Source: JAJDTQ01 sp963422385 (GTDB lineage: Bacteria > Desulfobacterota > Binatia > UBA9968 > JAJDTQ01). Taken from it: a DNA stretch of 64,000 nucleotides. Location: assembly GCA_963422385.1 (NCBI GenBank), contig OY729432.1, forward strand, positions 682,001 to 746,000. Reading direction: 5' to 3'. Below the pieces are notes generated by a model. The model was not told where the DNA came from. It ran no database searches and saw nothing but the letters and a program-made list of their open reading frames with translations. Within the stretch, counting starts at the first letter, position 1. Every line of letters starts with the position of its first letter. Below are positions 43,728 through 51,969 of the stretch, piece by piece. A program made the position numbers and the translations under genes.

Positions 43728-44558
43728 ATGAGTAAAGCACAAGACGTACCTATCGAAGGCACACCCGACCCTTCGTTTGCCGCATCCGTGAAAGGCGTCT
43801 ACGACCGTCATCGCATCGGCATCAATTTCTGCCTGTCCGTGATCCTGGCCCTGCTGACGTGGGAGTTCATCGACTTCCTCTTCGACGATCCGGACTTCTT
43901 CACCGGCCCGGTGGCGGTGGTAATCGAGTACGGGGTGTTGATCCAGGAGCCGCGGTTCTGGGAGCACATCGAATACAGCGGCACCGAGTTGGTCTACGGC
44001 TTCGGACTCGCCATGATCCTGGGGGTCGTCATCGGCGCGGCGGTGGCTTTCAGCAAGACCCTGGACGAGATGTTCTCCCCCATCCTGGTGGGCCTCTACG
44101 CCACGCCGCGTTCGGTGGCGGCACCTCTGTTCATCATCTGGCTGGGCCTCGGCATCGCCTCCAAGGTCGGCGTCATCACCCTCGCCTCGGTGTTTCCCGT
44201 GATCATCAACACCCAGGCCGGCATCAAGAACGTTCAGGGTGAGTTCCGCATGCTGGGTCGGGCCTTCAACATCCCCTTCTGGTCCATGCTGACCAAGATC
44301 ATCATACCCGGATCGCTGCCCTTCCTGATTGCGGGGCTGAGACTGGGCTACTCGCGGTCGGTGGTCACCATCATGGTAGCCGAGTTGTTCGGCGCCGAGG
44401 CGGGCATCGGCTACATGATAGACCACGCCACACAGACGTTCCACGTGGCGGAGATGATGGTGGGCATCTCGCTGCTTACCATCATGGGCATCGTGGGCAA
44501 CGAGATCCTGAAGGGCGTTGAACGCTGGGCCACGCCTTACAGAAAGACTTTGGTCTGA
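43728..44558 (+). CDS. ABC transporter permease (SsuC/TauC/ThiX type), first
   Basis: 276 residues from ATG 43728, with about six membrane helices. The permease signature region EFRMLGRAFNIPFWSMLTKI then IPGSLPFLIAGLRLGYS contains the EAA loop that contacts the ATPase. Similar permeases import sulfonates, nitrate or the thiamine pyrimidine. It follows pyrR and precedes a second permease, so the importer core is a heterodimer. The TTG at 43686 is a weaker start. Confidence 0.88.
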   Translation: MSKAQDVPIEGTPDPSFAASVKGVYDRHRIGINFCLSVILALLTWEFIDFLFDDPDFFTGPVAVVIEYGVLIQEPRFWEHIEYSGTELVYGFGLAMILGVVIGAAVAFSKTLDEMFSPILVGLYATPRSVAAPLFIIWLGLGIASKVGVITLASVFPVIINTQAGIKNVQGEFRMLGRAFNIPFWSMLTKIIIPGSLPFLIAGLRLGYSRSVVTIMVAELFGAEAGIGYMIDHATQTFHVAEMMVGISLLTIMGIVGNEILKGVERWATPYRKTLV

Positions 44559-44579
44559 GTCGAGAGAGCCGGAAGCAGA

Positions 44580-45368
44580 GTGATGGAAGCCCTGACCAAC
44601 ATCTATCAGCAGCAGCGAAAATGGCTGAACGCCATCCTCGGCCTCGCCATCGTAACGGTGTTCTGGTCGTTCGCCGACTGGCAGGTCAACAGCGAGTTGT
44701 TCTTCGTGGGCCCGTGGCGGGTCGTTACCTACACCTACGGCCTCTTCGCCAGCGGCGAGATCCTTGACGATCTACGCATCAGCGGAATCGAGTTCTTCTG
44801 GGGATTCGGCGTGGCCGCGTTCGCGGGCATCGCCCTCGGTATGATCTTCGGCATCAGCCGGGCATTCCGCGAATTCTTCGATCCCTGGCTCAGCGCGGTC
44901 TATGCCACACCGTCCGTGGCCCTGGCGCCGCTGATCATCATCTGGTTCGGGGTGGATCTTTCGGCCAAGGTCGTCATCGTCCTCATCACCGCGGTAGTCC
45001 CCATCGTCCTGAACACCTATACCGGCGTCCTGAGCGTCGGCAAGGAATTCCAGACCCTGGCCCACTCCTTCTGCATCCCCAGGAATCAGATCCTCTACAA
45101 GATCCTCATCCCGGGTTCACTCCCATACATCGTCACGGGTCTGCGCCTCGGGATATCCCGGGGGATCGTGGGAGTCGTGGTGGGAGAGTATTTCGGCGCC
45201 TATGCGGGGCTGGGCTACCAATTGTTCAAGGGGCTGGACACCTTCAACATGCCGCTCATGATGTCTTGCGCGGCCATGCTCGCCGGCACCGGCGTGGTGC
45301 TCAACCAGGTCATTCTGATGATCGAGCGAAGGATGGCGCCGTGGCGTGACAGCAAATTACAGGAGTAG
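44580..45368 (+). CDS. ABC transporter permease (SsuC/TauC/ThiX type), second
   Basis: 262 residues, six predicted helices, with the EAA region KEFQTLAHSFCIPRNQILYK then ILIPGSLPYIVTGLRLGISR. It is a diverged paralogue of the preceding permease, starting 21 bases downstream. The two together should form the membrane channel. The YFGAYAGLGYQLFKG stretch is common in the nitrate/taurine/HMP permease family. Confidence 0.88.
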   Translation: MMEALTNIYQQQRKWLNAILGLAIVTVFWSFADWQVNSELFFVGPWRVVTYTYGLFASGEILDDLRISGIEFFWGFGVAAFAGIALGMIFGISRAFREFFDPWLSAVYATPSVALAPLIIIWFGVDLSAKVVIVLITAVVPIVLNTYTGVLSVGKEFQTLAHSFCIPRNQILYKILIPGSLPYIVTGLRLGISRGIVGVVVGEYFGAYAGLGYQLFKGLDTFNMPLMMSCAAMLAGTGVVLNQVILMIERRMAPWRDSKLQE

Positions 45369-45371
45369 TTC

Positions 45372-46163
45372 GTGTCCTCATCGATTCAGGTAGAACAGAT
45401 TCACAAGACCTTCATGAAACCCACCGGTGAAACGGTCCATGCCGTGGGCGGCATCGACATGGATCTGCGCCCGGGAACGTTCTATTCATTCGTCGGGCCC
45501 AGCGGCTGCGGCAAGACCACGTTGCTGCACATGATCCATGGGCTACTGCCTCCCACCAAGGGCCGCGTGCTTCTCGACGGGGAAGCGGTGACGGGCCCGA
45601 CCCCCAACAAGGCCGTGGTATTCCAGCAGGCGCTGCTGCTGCCTTGGCGCAACGTCACCGACAACATCAAGTTCGGAATCGAGAACGACCGCAGCATGTC
45701 CGCCGCCGAGAAGACGGAGATCTGCGACAAATACACGCAGATCGTCGGGCTGCGGGGCTTTGAGAGCCACTACCCCCACGAGCTCTCCGGCGGCATGCAG
45801 CAGCGGGTGAACCTGGCCCGGGCGCTGGCCGTGGATCCGGAAATTCTCCTGATGGACGAACCCTTTGCCTCGCTGGACGCCCAGACCCGGCTGCTGATGC
45901 AGGAAGAGCTCCAGCGGATGATCGATTGGAAGAACTCGGGCAAGATCGTCGTCTTCGTCACCCACGACATCGAGGAAGCCGTATTCCTCTCCGATGTCGT
46001 GTTCTGCTTCAGCTTCAGGCCGGGGACCATCATGAAGGAAATCAAGGTGCCCTTCCCCACTCCACGAACCCTGCGGGTCAAGGAAGAGCCCGAATTCCTG
46101 CAGATCAAGCACGATATCTGGGAGCTGCTGGCGGACGAGGCCCGCAAGGCCATGGAGGAATAG
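45372..46163 (+). CDS. ABC transporter ATP-binding protein
   Basis: 263 residues. Walker A GPSGCGKTTLLHMIHG, Q-loop in VVFQQALLLPWRNV, signature LSGGMQQRVNLARALA, Walker B ILLMDEPFASLD and H-loop VFVTHDIEEA are all present. It closely resembles the nitrate/sulfonate/taurine subfamily. It starts 3 bases after the second permease, confirming one operon with the permeases and binding proteins. Confidence 0.93.
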   Translation: MSSSIQVEQIHKTFMKPTGETVHAVGGIDMDLRPGTFYSFVGPSGCGKTTLLHMIHGLLPPTKGRVLLDGEAVTGPTPNKAVVFQQALLLPWRNVTDNIKFGIENDRSMSAAEKTEICDKYTQIVGLRGFESHYPHELSGGMQQRVNLARALAVDPEILLMDEPFASLDAQTRLLMQEELQRMIDWKNSGKIVVFVTHDIEEAVFLSDVVFCFSFRPGTIMKEIKVPFPTPRTLRVKEEPEFLQIKHDIWELLADEARKAMEE

Positions 46164-46262
46164 GCGAGGCTGATCAAAGCGGCGACCGGCAGGCATCACA
46201 CGCCATGGACCGGCAATCAAGCGAAGTTCCGGGCTGAATCTCACTAACGAGGAGGAGAGCCA

Positions 46263-47285
46263 ATGAGAAACGAACGCATCGCAAGAGGAATCGCCGCAGC
46301 CTTTTTGGGAGCAAGCCTGCTTTGCGCCGGCCAGGCGCTGGCGCTCGAGAAGCTCCGCATCCCGGTGGCGTTGACCAGCGCCACGAGCGCCTTGGTGGAG
46401 CAGATGAGCGTGCACAAGGGTTGGTGGAAGGACCTCGGCTACGACGCCAGGGTCTACTCGGTCTCGGGCGGTGAGAACGCCGCCGTGCTGGCGCTGGAAA
46501 GGGGTCAGCTCCCCTTCTTCAGCTCCGACGACAACATCCCGTTGGCCATCCGCCCCGACAGCAAGATCCGCATCGTCGGCACCGAGGTCAACACCCTGCC
46601 CTACTGGCTCGTGGCCGGAAAGCACGTCAAGTCCTACAAGGACCTGAAGCGTCCGGTGAAGGTGGGCATCAGCTCGCCGACGTCGGGCAACGTCTACGTG
46701 TCCCTGAAGCTGCTGGAGGCCGCCGGCATTCCAACCAGGGACGCGCGCCTGGTGAAGGTTGGAGGCTCGTCCGCGCGGTTGGCGGGGGTCAAGGCGGGCA
46801 AGATCGACGTGGGCTCGCTGAGCTTCGGCAACATGTTGCGGGCAAAGCAGGCGAACCTGACCATCCTCGGCGACGCCAGCCAGTTCGCCAAGGAATACGC
46901 CTTCAACCAGATCGCCATGAACGAGGAGTTCATCGCCAGGAACCCCGAGAAGGCCACGGCCATGCTCGGCACCATCATTCGCACCTGCGCCTTCGTGAAC
47001 GACCCCGCGAACCGCGAGGAGGTCGTGCACGTGCTCACGAAAGTGATGCGCAACCCGGATAAGATCGGCAAACAAATGTATGAGATCGAGGTGCTGGGCA
47101 GCAAGTCGATCCCGCCACGGTGCGAGGCCACCGCGGGGGGCATCAAAGCCTACCTGGATTCGGCCTTCTGGACCAAGTCCCTCGCGGCGGACACCAGGAT
47201 CCCGCCGCTCAACGGGATCCTGTTCCCGGAGTTCCATGCCAAGGCGGTCAAGTGGTACGAGAACAAAGGGTGGATGAAGAAGTAG
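46263..47285 (+). CDS. ABC substrate-binding protein (NMT1/THI5-like), tandem copy 1
   Basis: 340 residues with a signal peptide (GIAAAFLGASLLCAGQALA, cleavage near residue 27). The mature part KLRIPVALTSATSALVEQMS and VGISSPTSGNVYVSLKLLE is a periplasmic two-lobe binder of the NMT1/THI5/SsuA group. It follows the ATPase gene by 99 bases and has a GAGGAGAG ribosome site. The ligand is unknown; the group includes binders of pyrimidines, sulfonates and aromatics. Very similar to the next gene. Confidence 0.88.
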   Translation: MRNERIARGIAAAFLGASLLCAGQALALEKLRIPVALTSATSALVEQMSVHKGWWKDLGYDARVYSVSGGENAAVLALERGQLPFFSSDDNIPLAIRPDSKIRIVGTEVNTLPYWLVAGKHVKSYKDLKRPVKVGISSPTSGNVYVSLKLLEAAGIPTRDARLVKVGGSSARLAGVKAGKIDVGSLSFGNMLRAKQANLTILGDASQFAKEYAFNQIAMNEEFIARNPEKATAMLGTIIRTCAFVNDPANREEVVHVLTKVMRNPDKIGKQMYEIEVLGSKSIPPRCEATAGGIKAYLDSAFWTKSLAADTRIPPLNGILFPEFHAKAVKWYENKGWMKK

Positions 47286-47381
47286 TGGGTATGTAACGAC
47301 GGATGACCGTGGCGCCCCACGCGTTGGGGTCATCCCTTGTCCAAAAGCTGCAAGGCAGCCGCAAAAAAGGAGGAAGCAGGC

Positions 47382-48404
47382 ATGATGTCCAAGAGGATCG
47401 TAAAGGGTATTGTCACAGCCTTGGTGGGCGCGGGACTGCTGTTGGGAGGTCAGGCATTCGCGCAGGAGAAGCTCCGCATCCCGGTTGCGCAAACCACCTC
47501 GACAACCGCTCTGGTGGAGCAGGTGGCCATTCACAAGGGTTTTTTCAAGGACATCGGCTACGACGCCAGGGTGTACTCGGTGGCGGGCGGCGAGAATGCC
47601 GCGGTCCTCGCCCTGGAACGGGGTCAACTCCCGTTCTTCGGCTCGGATGACAACATCGCGCTGGCCATTCGGCCCGGCAGCAACATCCGCATCATCGGCA
47701 CCGAGGTCAACTCCTTGCCGTACTGGCTCGTGGCCGGGAAACACGTCAAGTCCTACAAGGAACTGCCGCGGCCGGTAAAGGTCGGCATCAGCTCTCCCAC
47801 GTCGGGCAACGTCTACGTCTCCCTCAAGCTGCTGCAGAACGCCGGTATCCCGGAGAAGGACGTGAGGTTGGTCAAGGTCGGGGGGTCGACGGCGCGGTTG
47901 GCCGGCGTCAAGGCCGGCAAGATCGACGTGGGCTCGCTGACCTTCGGCAAAATGCTGTTGGCCCGGGAAGCGAACCTGAAGGTCCTCGGCTCGGCCAGCC
48001 AGTTCGTCAAGGAATACGCCTTCCTGCAACTGGCCATGAACCAGAACTTCATCAAGGACAACCCCGAAAAGGCCACGGCCCTGTTCGGCACGCTGATTCG
48101 CGGGTGCGCCTTCATCAACGATCCCAAAAACGCTGAAGAAGTTTTGCACGTCTACGAAAAGGTGATGCGCAACAAACCGCACATCGCCAAGAAGATGTAC
48201 GAAATCGAGATCGTGGAAGGCGGAGCCATTCCCGACCGCTGCCAGGCCACGGCCGCGGGTGTACAGGCGTACATCGATTCGGCATTCTGGACCAAGTCCA
48301 TCCCCGCCGATACCAAGATTCCGCCGATCGACCAGATTCTGCACACCGAGTTCTACAACAAGGCGCTGGCTTGGTTCGAGAACAAGGGTTGGATGAAGAA
48401 ATAG
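47382..48404 (+). CDS. ABC substrate-binding protein (NMT1/THI5-like), tandem copy 2
   Basis: 340 residues from ATG 47382 (AAGGAGG upstream), the same length as copy 1 and highly similar, including GGENAAVLALERGQLPFF, KVGISSPTSGNVYVSLKLL and the ENKGWMKK C-terminus. The signal peptide is VTALVGAGLLLGGQAFA. Gene duplication is clear; differences cluster in surface and lobe segments, so the two may bind related ligands. A strong terminator 36 bases downstream ends the operon. ATG 47385 is an alternative start. Confidence 0.88.
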   Translation: MMSKRIVKGIVTALVGAGLLLGGQAFAQEKLRIPVAQTTSTTALVEQVAIHKGFFKDIGYDARVYSVAGGENAAVLALERGQLPFFGSDDNIALAIRPGSNIRIIGTEVNSLPYWLVAGKHVKSYKELPRPVKVGISSPTSGNVYVSLKLLQNAGIPEKDVRLVKVGGSTARLAGVKAGKIDVGSLTFGKMLLAREANLKVLGSASQFVKEYAFLQLAMNQNFIKDNPEKATALFGTLIRGCAFINDPKNAEEVLHVYEKVMRNKPHIAKKMYEIEIVEGGAIPDRCQATAAGVQAYIDSAFWTKSIPADTKIPPIDQILHTEFYNKALAWFENKGWMKK

Positions 48405-48440
48405 GCTGGAGCGAGGGCCCCGCGGGGCTGGCGCACCGAC

Positions 48441-48489
48441 AAGAAGAGCCCTTCGATGTCAGAAGGCATCGAAGGGCTCTTCTTTGTTT
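48441..48489 (+). terminator. Strong intrinsic terminator after the ABC operon
   Basis: An 18-bp perfect stem (AAGAAGAGCCCTTCGATG, 48441-48458, with 48467-48484) and an 8-base loop end in TCTTTGTTT. It lies between the importer operon and the convergent M20-like gene and may serve both. Confidence 0.88.
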
Positions 48490-48515
48490 GGGGAGGTCCT
48501 GTCGCCGGCACCGGC

Positions 48516-49718
48516 TCACGTCAGCATCTGGAGAGCGGTCGCGGCGTAAACCCTGGCAGCCCGGCGCACCTGCTCCAACGGCACCACCTCGGCGTCGGTA
48601 TGGGCGAAGGCCAGGTCGCCGGGGCCGAACATGACGGTCTCGATGCCCTTCTCGTTCAGGTAGCCGGCGTCCAGCGCGGCCGGGCAATAGACCGGCGACC
48701 CGACTTCTCCGGCCATCTCGCATGCAGCGCCCAGCGCCACGGCGACTGCGCTGTCCGCCGAAACCTCGGCGGGATACATGAAGTCGCCCTCGGCGACCTC
48801 TACCTGCCAGGGCTCCATATCCGACAAGGCTCGAGATATTGCAGCCAAGGCCCTCCCCGGGTCCTCGCCCGGCATGAGGCGCCGGTCCAGCGTCAGCCGG
48901 CAATGGTCCTGGATGGTGTGCAGGATATCCGGGCCGCTCTCGATGTGGGTGGCCACGAGGCTCGCCTCTCCCAGCTCCGGATGGGCGATGCCGTCCACCA
49001 GACCGTCCAGGCGCTCCAGCACCGCGCGCGCTCCGTCCACCGCGTTGACGCCGGCCCACGGCGTGCTGCTGTGGCTCGCCTTCCCCCGCACCACCACCTC
49101 CACGTCGATCCTGCCCTTGTTGCCCAGACAGACCCGGTTGGTGGTGCCGAGACCGACGATGCCGTAGCGGGCCGCAAGACCGCCTTCCTCGACCATGTAC
49201 CGCGCCGCCTCGTGCCGTCCGGTCTCCCCGGCCACACTGACGGCCAGCAACAACGGCCGCGCCAACTCCCGGCCCGACCGCCGCACCGCGGCCGCGGCCA
49301 CCAGCATGGCCGCCAGCGCCGCCTTCTGCTCGCAGCCGCCCCGGCCCCACACGCAAGGCCCCTGAAGCCCATACGGCTCTCCGGGCACGACCTTTCCGGA
49401 GAACGGCTCCGGCATCGAGCCCGCCGGGAAGGTCATGGCGTAGCCCATGAATAGCAGGCCCTCCGCCGGCTCCGACGCCGCGCCGCCGAGCTGCCACAGC
49501 AGGTTGCCCATGCCGTCGGCGCGCGGCGCCAACCCGGTGAGCGCCTCGACCCGGGGCGCCACCACGTCGGCCACGAACGCTTTGAGGGCGGGATCCGACT
49601 CCATGAGTTCCGTGTGCACCGACGGGATCAGCAGCAGCTCGGCGAACAGCGCGTCCAGCTCCGCATCCACGGCGTGCTCGTCCGCGATGCGAAAGGCTTC
49701 CCGCGCTTCCATGGTCAT
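48516..49718 (-). CDS. M20/ArgE-DapE-like hydrolase with altered metal site
   Basis: 400 residues with the M20 two-domain layout, including a dimerisation domain with VEVVVRGKASHSSTPWAGVN. The usual metal residues are changed: GHxD at the first strand is GYAMTF (FMGYAMTFPAG), GRGxxDMKGG is GRGGCEQKAA, and the Glu-Glu pair is AGETG. The late His in FAHTDAEVV is retained. It may bind a different metal set or be a binding rather than hydrolytic protein. The ATG at 49718 overlaps the DUF1989 stop (ATGA), a tight coupling. Confidence 0.8.
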   Translation of the reverse strand: MTMEAREAFRIADEHAVDAELDALFAELLLIPSVHTELMESDPALKAFVADVVAPRVEALTGLAPRADGMGNLLWQLGGAASEPAEGLLFMGYAMTFPAGSMPEPFSGKVVPGEPYGLQGPCVWGRGGCEQKAALAAMLVAAAAVRRSGRELARPLLLAVSVAGETGRHEAARYMVEEGGLAARYGIVGLGTTNRVCLGNKGRIDVEVVVRGKASHSSTPWAGVNAVDGARAVLERLDGLVDGIAHPELGEASLVATHIESGPDILHTIQDHCRLTLDRRLMPGEDPGRALAAISRALSDMEPWQVEVAEGDFMYPAEVSADSAVAVALGAACEMAGEVGSPVYCPAALDAGYLNEKGIETVMFGPGDLAFAHTDAEVVPLEQVRRAARVYAATALQMLT

Positions 49719-50359
49719 GGCTCGAAGATCTCCACCCGGACCGCCTGTCCCCGGCCGGACTCCGGACATGCGCTGAGGGCCACCAGACAGTCCATCTCGG
49801 CGCGAAAATCCACGTGGGCATCTTCCTTGGGGCGGACGAAGGTGTCGAACATGGCGCCCGTGTCCGCGTCGATGCGCATGGTCTGAAAGATGTTGAATGG
49901 GCTCGGGACGTCCACCGGGGCGATGTCCCAAGGGCGCACGGCCTCGGACAGGTTCTCGTAGCATCCGTGCGTGGGAATGTCCTCCGGCTTCTTGGGATTG
50001 GGGTCCACGCCCTCGATGAAGTTCCGCTGGGCGAGTCCCGCGGCCACCAGCTCGAAACGCTTGCGGCTGCACATGCCCTTCTGCAGGTCGTGCCGCCCTT
50101 CGTGGAAAGTGTCCGCCACGATGGTCAGCAACGGATTGTTGATCTTCGACAGGAGCTGGTCCCCGGTGCTGATGAAGACCTTGGCCTGGTTGGTCTTGGT
50201 CCGGGCCTGATCAAAGCGCTCGGTGAGATCGTGGAAGTTGAAGGCGACGAAATCCACCACTGACCGTCCGGACACCCGGATGCACTGCCCTGCCAGCATC
50301 GTAAAGGCCCGGCCGGAGTTCTTCGGCACCGTCACACTGCTGAGAACGTTTTCCGACAT
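49715..50359 (-). CDS. DUF1989 (urea-carboxylase-associated-family) protein, copy 2
   Basis: 214 residues. FDQARTKTNQAKVFISTGDQ, HDLQKGMCSRKRF, HGCYENLSEAV and PSPFNIFQTM mirror copy 1 at 40312, so the Cys/His pattern is conserved. Start ATG 50359; the longer frame to 50404 lacks support. It is translationally coupled to the M20-like gene, suggesting joint action on an amide or ureide-type metabolite. Confidence 0.83.
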   Translation of the reverse strand: MSENVLSSVTVPKNSGRAFTMLAGQCIRVSGRSVVDFVAFNFHDLTERFDQARTKTNQAKVFISTGDQLLSKINNPLLTIVADTFHEGRHDLQKGMCSRKRFELVAAGLAQRNFIEGVDPNPKKPEDIPTHGCYENLSEAVRPWDIAPVDVPSPFNIFQTMRIDADTGAMFDTFVRPKEDAHVDFRAEMDCLVALSACPESGRGQAVRVEIFEP

Positions 50360-50431
50360 GCTGTTCCGAGCCCCTCCCCAGACCAGTGGAACCGCTTGCG
50401 GCAACCACTTGAATGACGCGGGTTATGAAGC

Positions 50432-50857
50432 CTACACCGCAACGGGCGTGAGACTGGAAACGCGGGAATATTCTGCAGCGGTCCTTACGTCACCGCGACG
50501 GAGAGCCTCCCGCACCTCATCGAGACGGTATGCGTCTTCAAGAGAAAGGTACGGTGACCATCCATCAGGCTGTTCGAGTAGCTCTACGTCCAACAGAATG
50601 CACGGTCCTTTGGGGTAGCCCGGATAACCCTCAATGACTTCCGCAGCTTTTACACCTTCGACAAGTTCTCGTGCAAGCAATCCGTCAGCGGCCAACTCTT
50701 CGTACCCGTGCTCGGAAACGCGGACATTGCCGTCGGCAACCAGCGCTCGAATACTGTCGATGTACGACTCGCCACCTATGCCTTCACGGCGCGAAACGGG
50801 ACATGAAAACTGTATCACAATGTGCCCGGGGAAGCTCGTAAAGCCATGGCAGAGCAC
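50432..50857 (-). pseudogene. Fused or deleted toxin-antitoxin remnant (DUF4258 toxin head plus antitoxin-like tail)
   Basis: 141-residue frame. The middle, IDSIRALVADGNVRVSEHGY and LAADGLLARELVEGV up to GYPKGPCILL, resembles the N-terminal half of DUF4258 toxins. It then passes directly into VELLEQPDGWSPYLSLEDAY followed by RLDEVREALRRGDVRTAAEY, which looks like a small antitoxin of the kind encoded just downstream of such toxins. The usual toxin C-terminus is missing. The simplest reading is an internal deletion joining the two genes. Start uncertain; a GTG near 50820 is possible. Confidence 0.5.
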
Positions 50858-50955
50858 CTTATGCAGGTGAAAGTGAGAAGCCCATGCCGCTGCTTGCCTT
50901 CGAGGGAGGCTTCTGCTAACCTAATTCAGTTGGAATGTAATCAAGGAGAAACGCC

Positions 50956-51672
50956 ATGTTTACCGATAAGGTCGAGCTCGGAGACTTCGAGAAGATGGAT
51001 CCGGAGTATCAGGATCTGCTGAAGCGGGTTCTGGCGATACAGTGCGACTGCGAGATCGGCGGCCCGCATCTGTACCTGGATGACATGCTTCCCAATGCCC
51101 CCACGAAGCTGTATCGGCTCGTGGTGGCGCGCACCGCGGCCGAAGAGATCGACCACTACCGCAAGATGGCCAGGCTGGCCGGCGACCTCGGCGAGGACGT
51201 GTCCTACGTGCTGAGCCGGCCCAACCAGAACCGCTACGTGGAGGCCTTTCGCGGCAAGATCACCACTTGGGAGGACTACGCGGTCTTCGGCTTCCTGATC
51301 GACCGGGTGGGACGCTATCAGCTTGAGGAATTCGAGGACTGCAGCTACGTGCCGCTGGCCGACATTCTTTCCAGTGTGGTGCAGGAGGAATCGGCTCACA
51401 TTTCCTTTGGCACGAACATGACCCGCGAATTGGCCGAGAAGGGCGACGAGGCTAGGGAACACATCCAGAGGGCGGTGGACTACTGGTACGTCAAGGGCCT
51501 GGACATGTTCGGCAATTCGGCTTCCAGACGCTCCGAGCGATACCGCTACTGGGGTCTCAAGAGACGCACCAACGCGGAGGCGCGGCAACAGTATACCGAA
51601 GAGGTCAACGCCCTGATTGCGGACATGGGCCTCGATATCCCCGACCCCAACGAGGGTCGGCTTTACACCTGA
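50956..51672 (+). CDS. Ferritin-like diiron protein, phenylacetate-CoA oxygenase (PaaA/PaaC)-like
   Basis: 238 residues, four-helix ferritin-like. Two ExxH motifs lie in AAEEIDHYRKM and QEESAHISFG, with further Glu in CDCEIGG and LEEFED, matching a carboxylate-bridged diiron site. The PaaA/PaaC family oxidises acyl-CoA thioesters or aromatics. No other paa gene is seen. It precedes a 62-residue protein and etfBA, so the ETF may supply electrons. AAGGAG precedes the ATG. Confidence 0.8.
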   Translation: MFTDKVELGDFEKMDPEYQDLLKRVLAIQCDCEIGGPHLYLDDMLPNAPTKLYRLVVARTAAEEIDHYRKMARLAGDLGEDVSYVLSRPNQNRYVEAFRGKITTWEDYAVFGFLIDRVGRYQLEEFEDCSYVPLADILSSVVQEESAHISFGTNMTRELAEKGDEAREHIQRAVDYWYVKGLDMFGNSASRRSERYRYWGLKRRTNAEARQQYTEEVNALIADMGLDIPDPNEGRLYT

Positions 51673-51685
51673 GGCGGAACCGGCA

Positions 51686-51874
51686 ATGGCACAGGCACCC
51701 CATACAGCGGAGCTCGATGAGCACCTGAAGGACTGCATCGCCGCGGTCCACGGCGCGGTCAATCTGGCGATACCCAAAATCGCGGACGACAAACTCGTGG
51801 ACCAGGCCCTCCAGGACTGCCAGGAGGTCCTGGACTTGGTGATGGAGGGAAAGGTATCCGAGTGGGTGGAGTAA
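51686..51874 (+). CDS. Small acidic hypothetical protein between diiron gene and etfB
   Basis: 62 residues from ATG 51686, no signal peptide, mostly helical and acidic: LDEHLKDCIAAVHGAVNLA and VDQALQDCQEVLDLVMEG. The gene begins 13 bases after the diiron gene and 95 bases before etfB, so it is probably part of the same operon. It might be a small accessory subunit. No family recognised. Confidence 0.55.
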   Translation: MAQAPHTAELDEHLKDCIAAVHGAVNLAIPKIADDKLVDQALQDCQEVLDLVMEGKVSEWVE

Positions 51875-51969
51875 CCGCGCCGGAAACCCAACCTTCTCCC
51901 GCCCCGGCTTTCGAGCCCACATAGCCCGACGAAGCCGACTCCCACTACCCTTACCGGAGGTTCACACCC

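Noticed and set aside
45543..48344. 933-residue minus-strand frame over the ABC genes
   Set aside because: It is the antisense of real binding-protein and ATPase genes; internal repetition reflects the tandem duplication.
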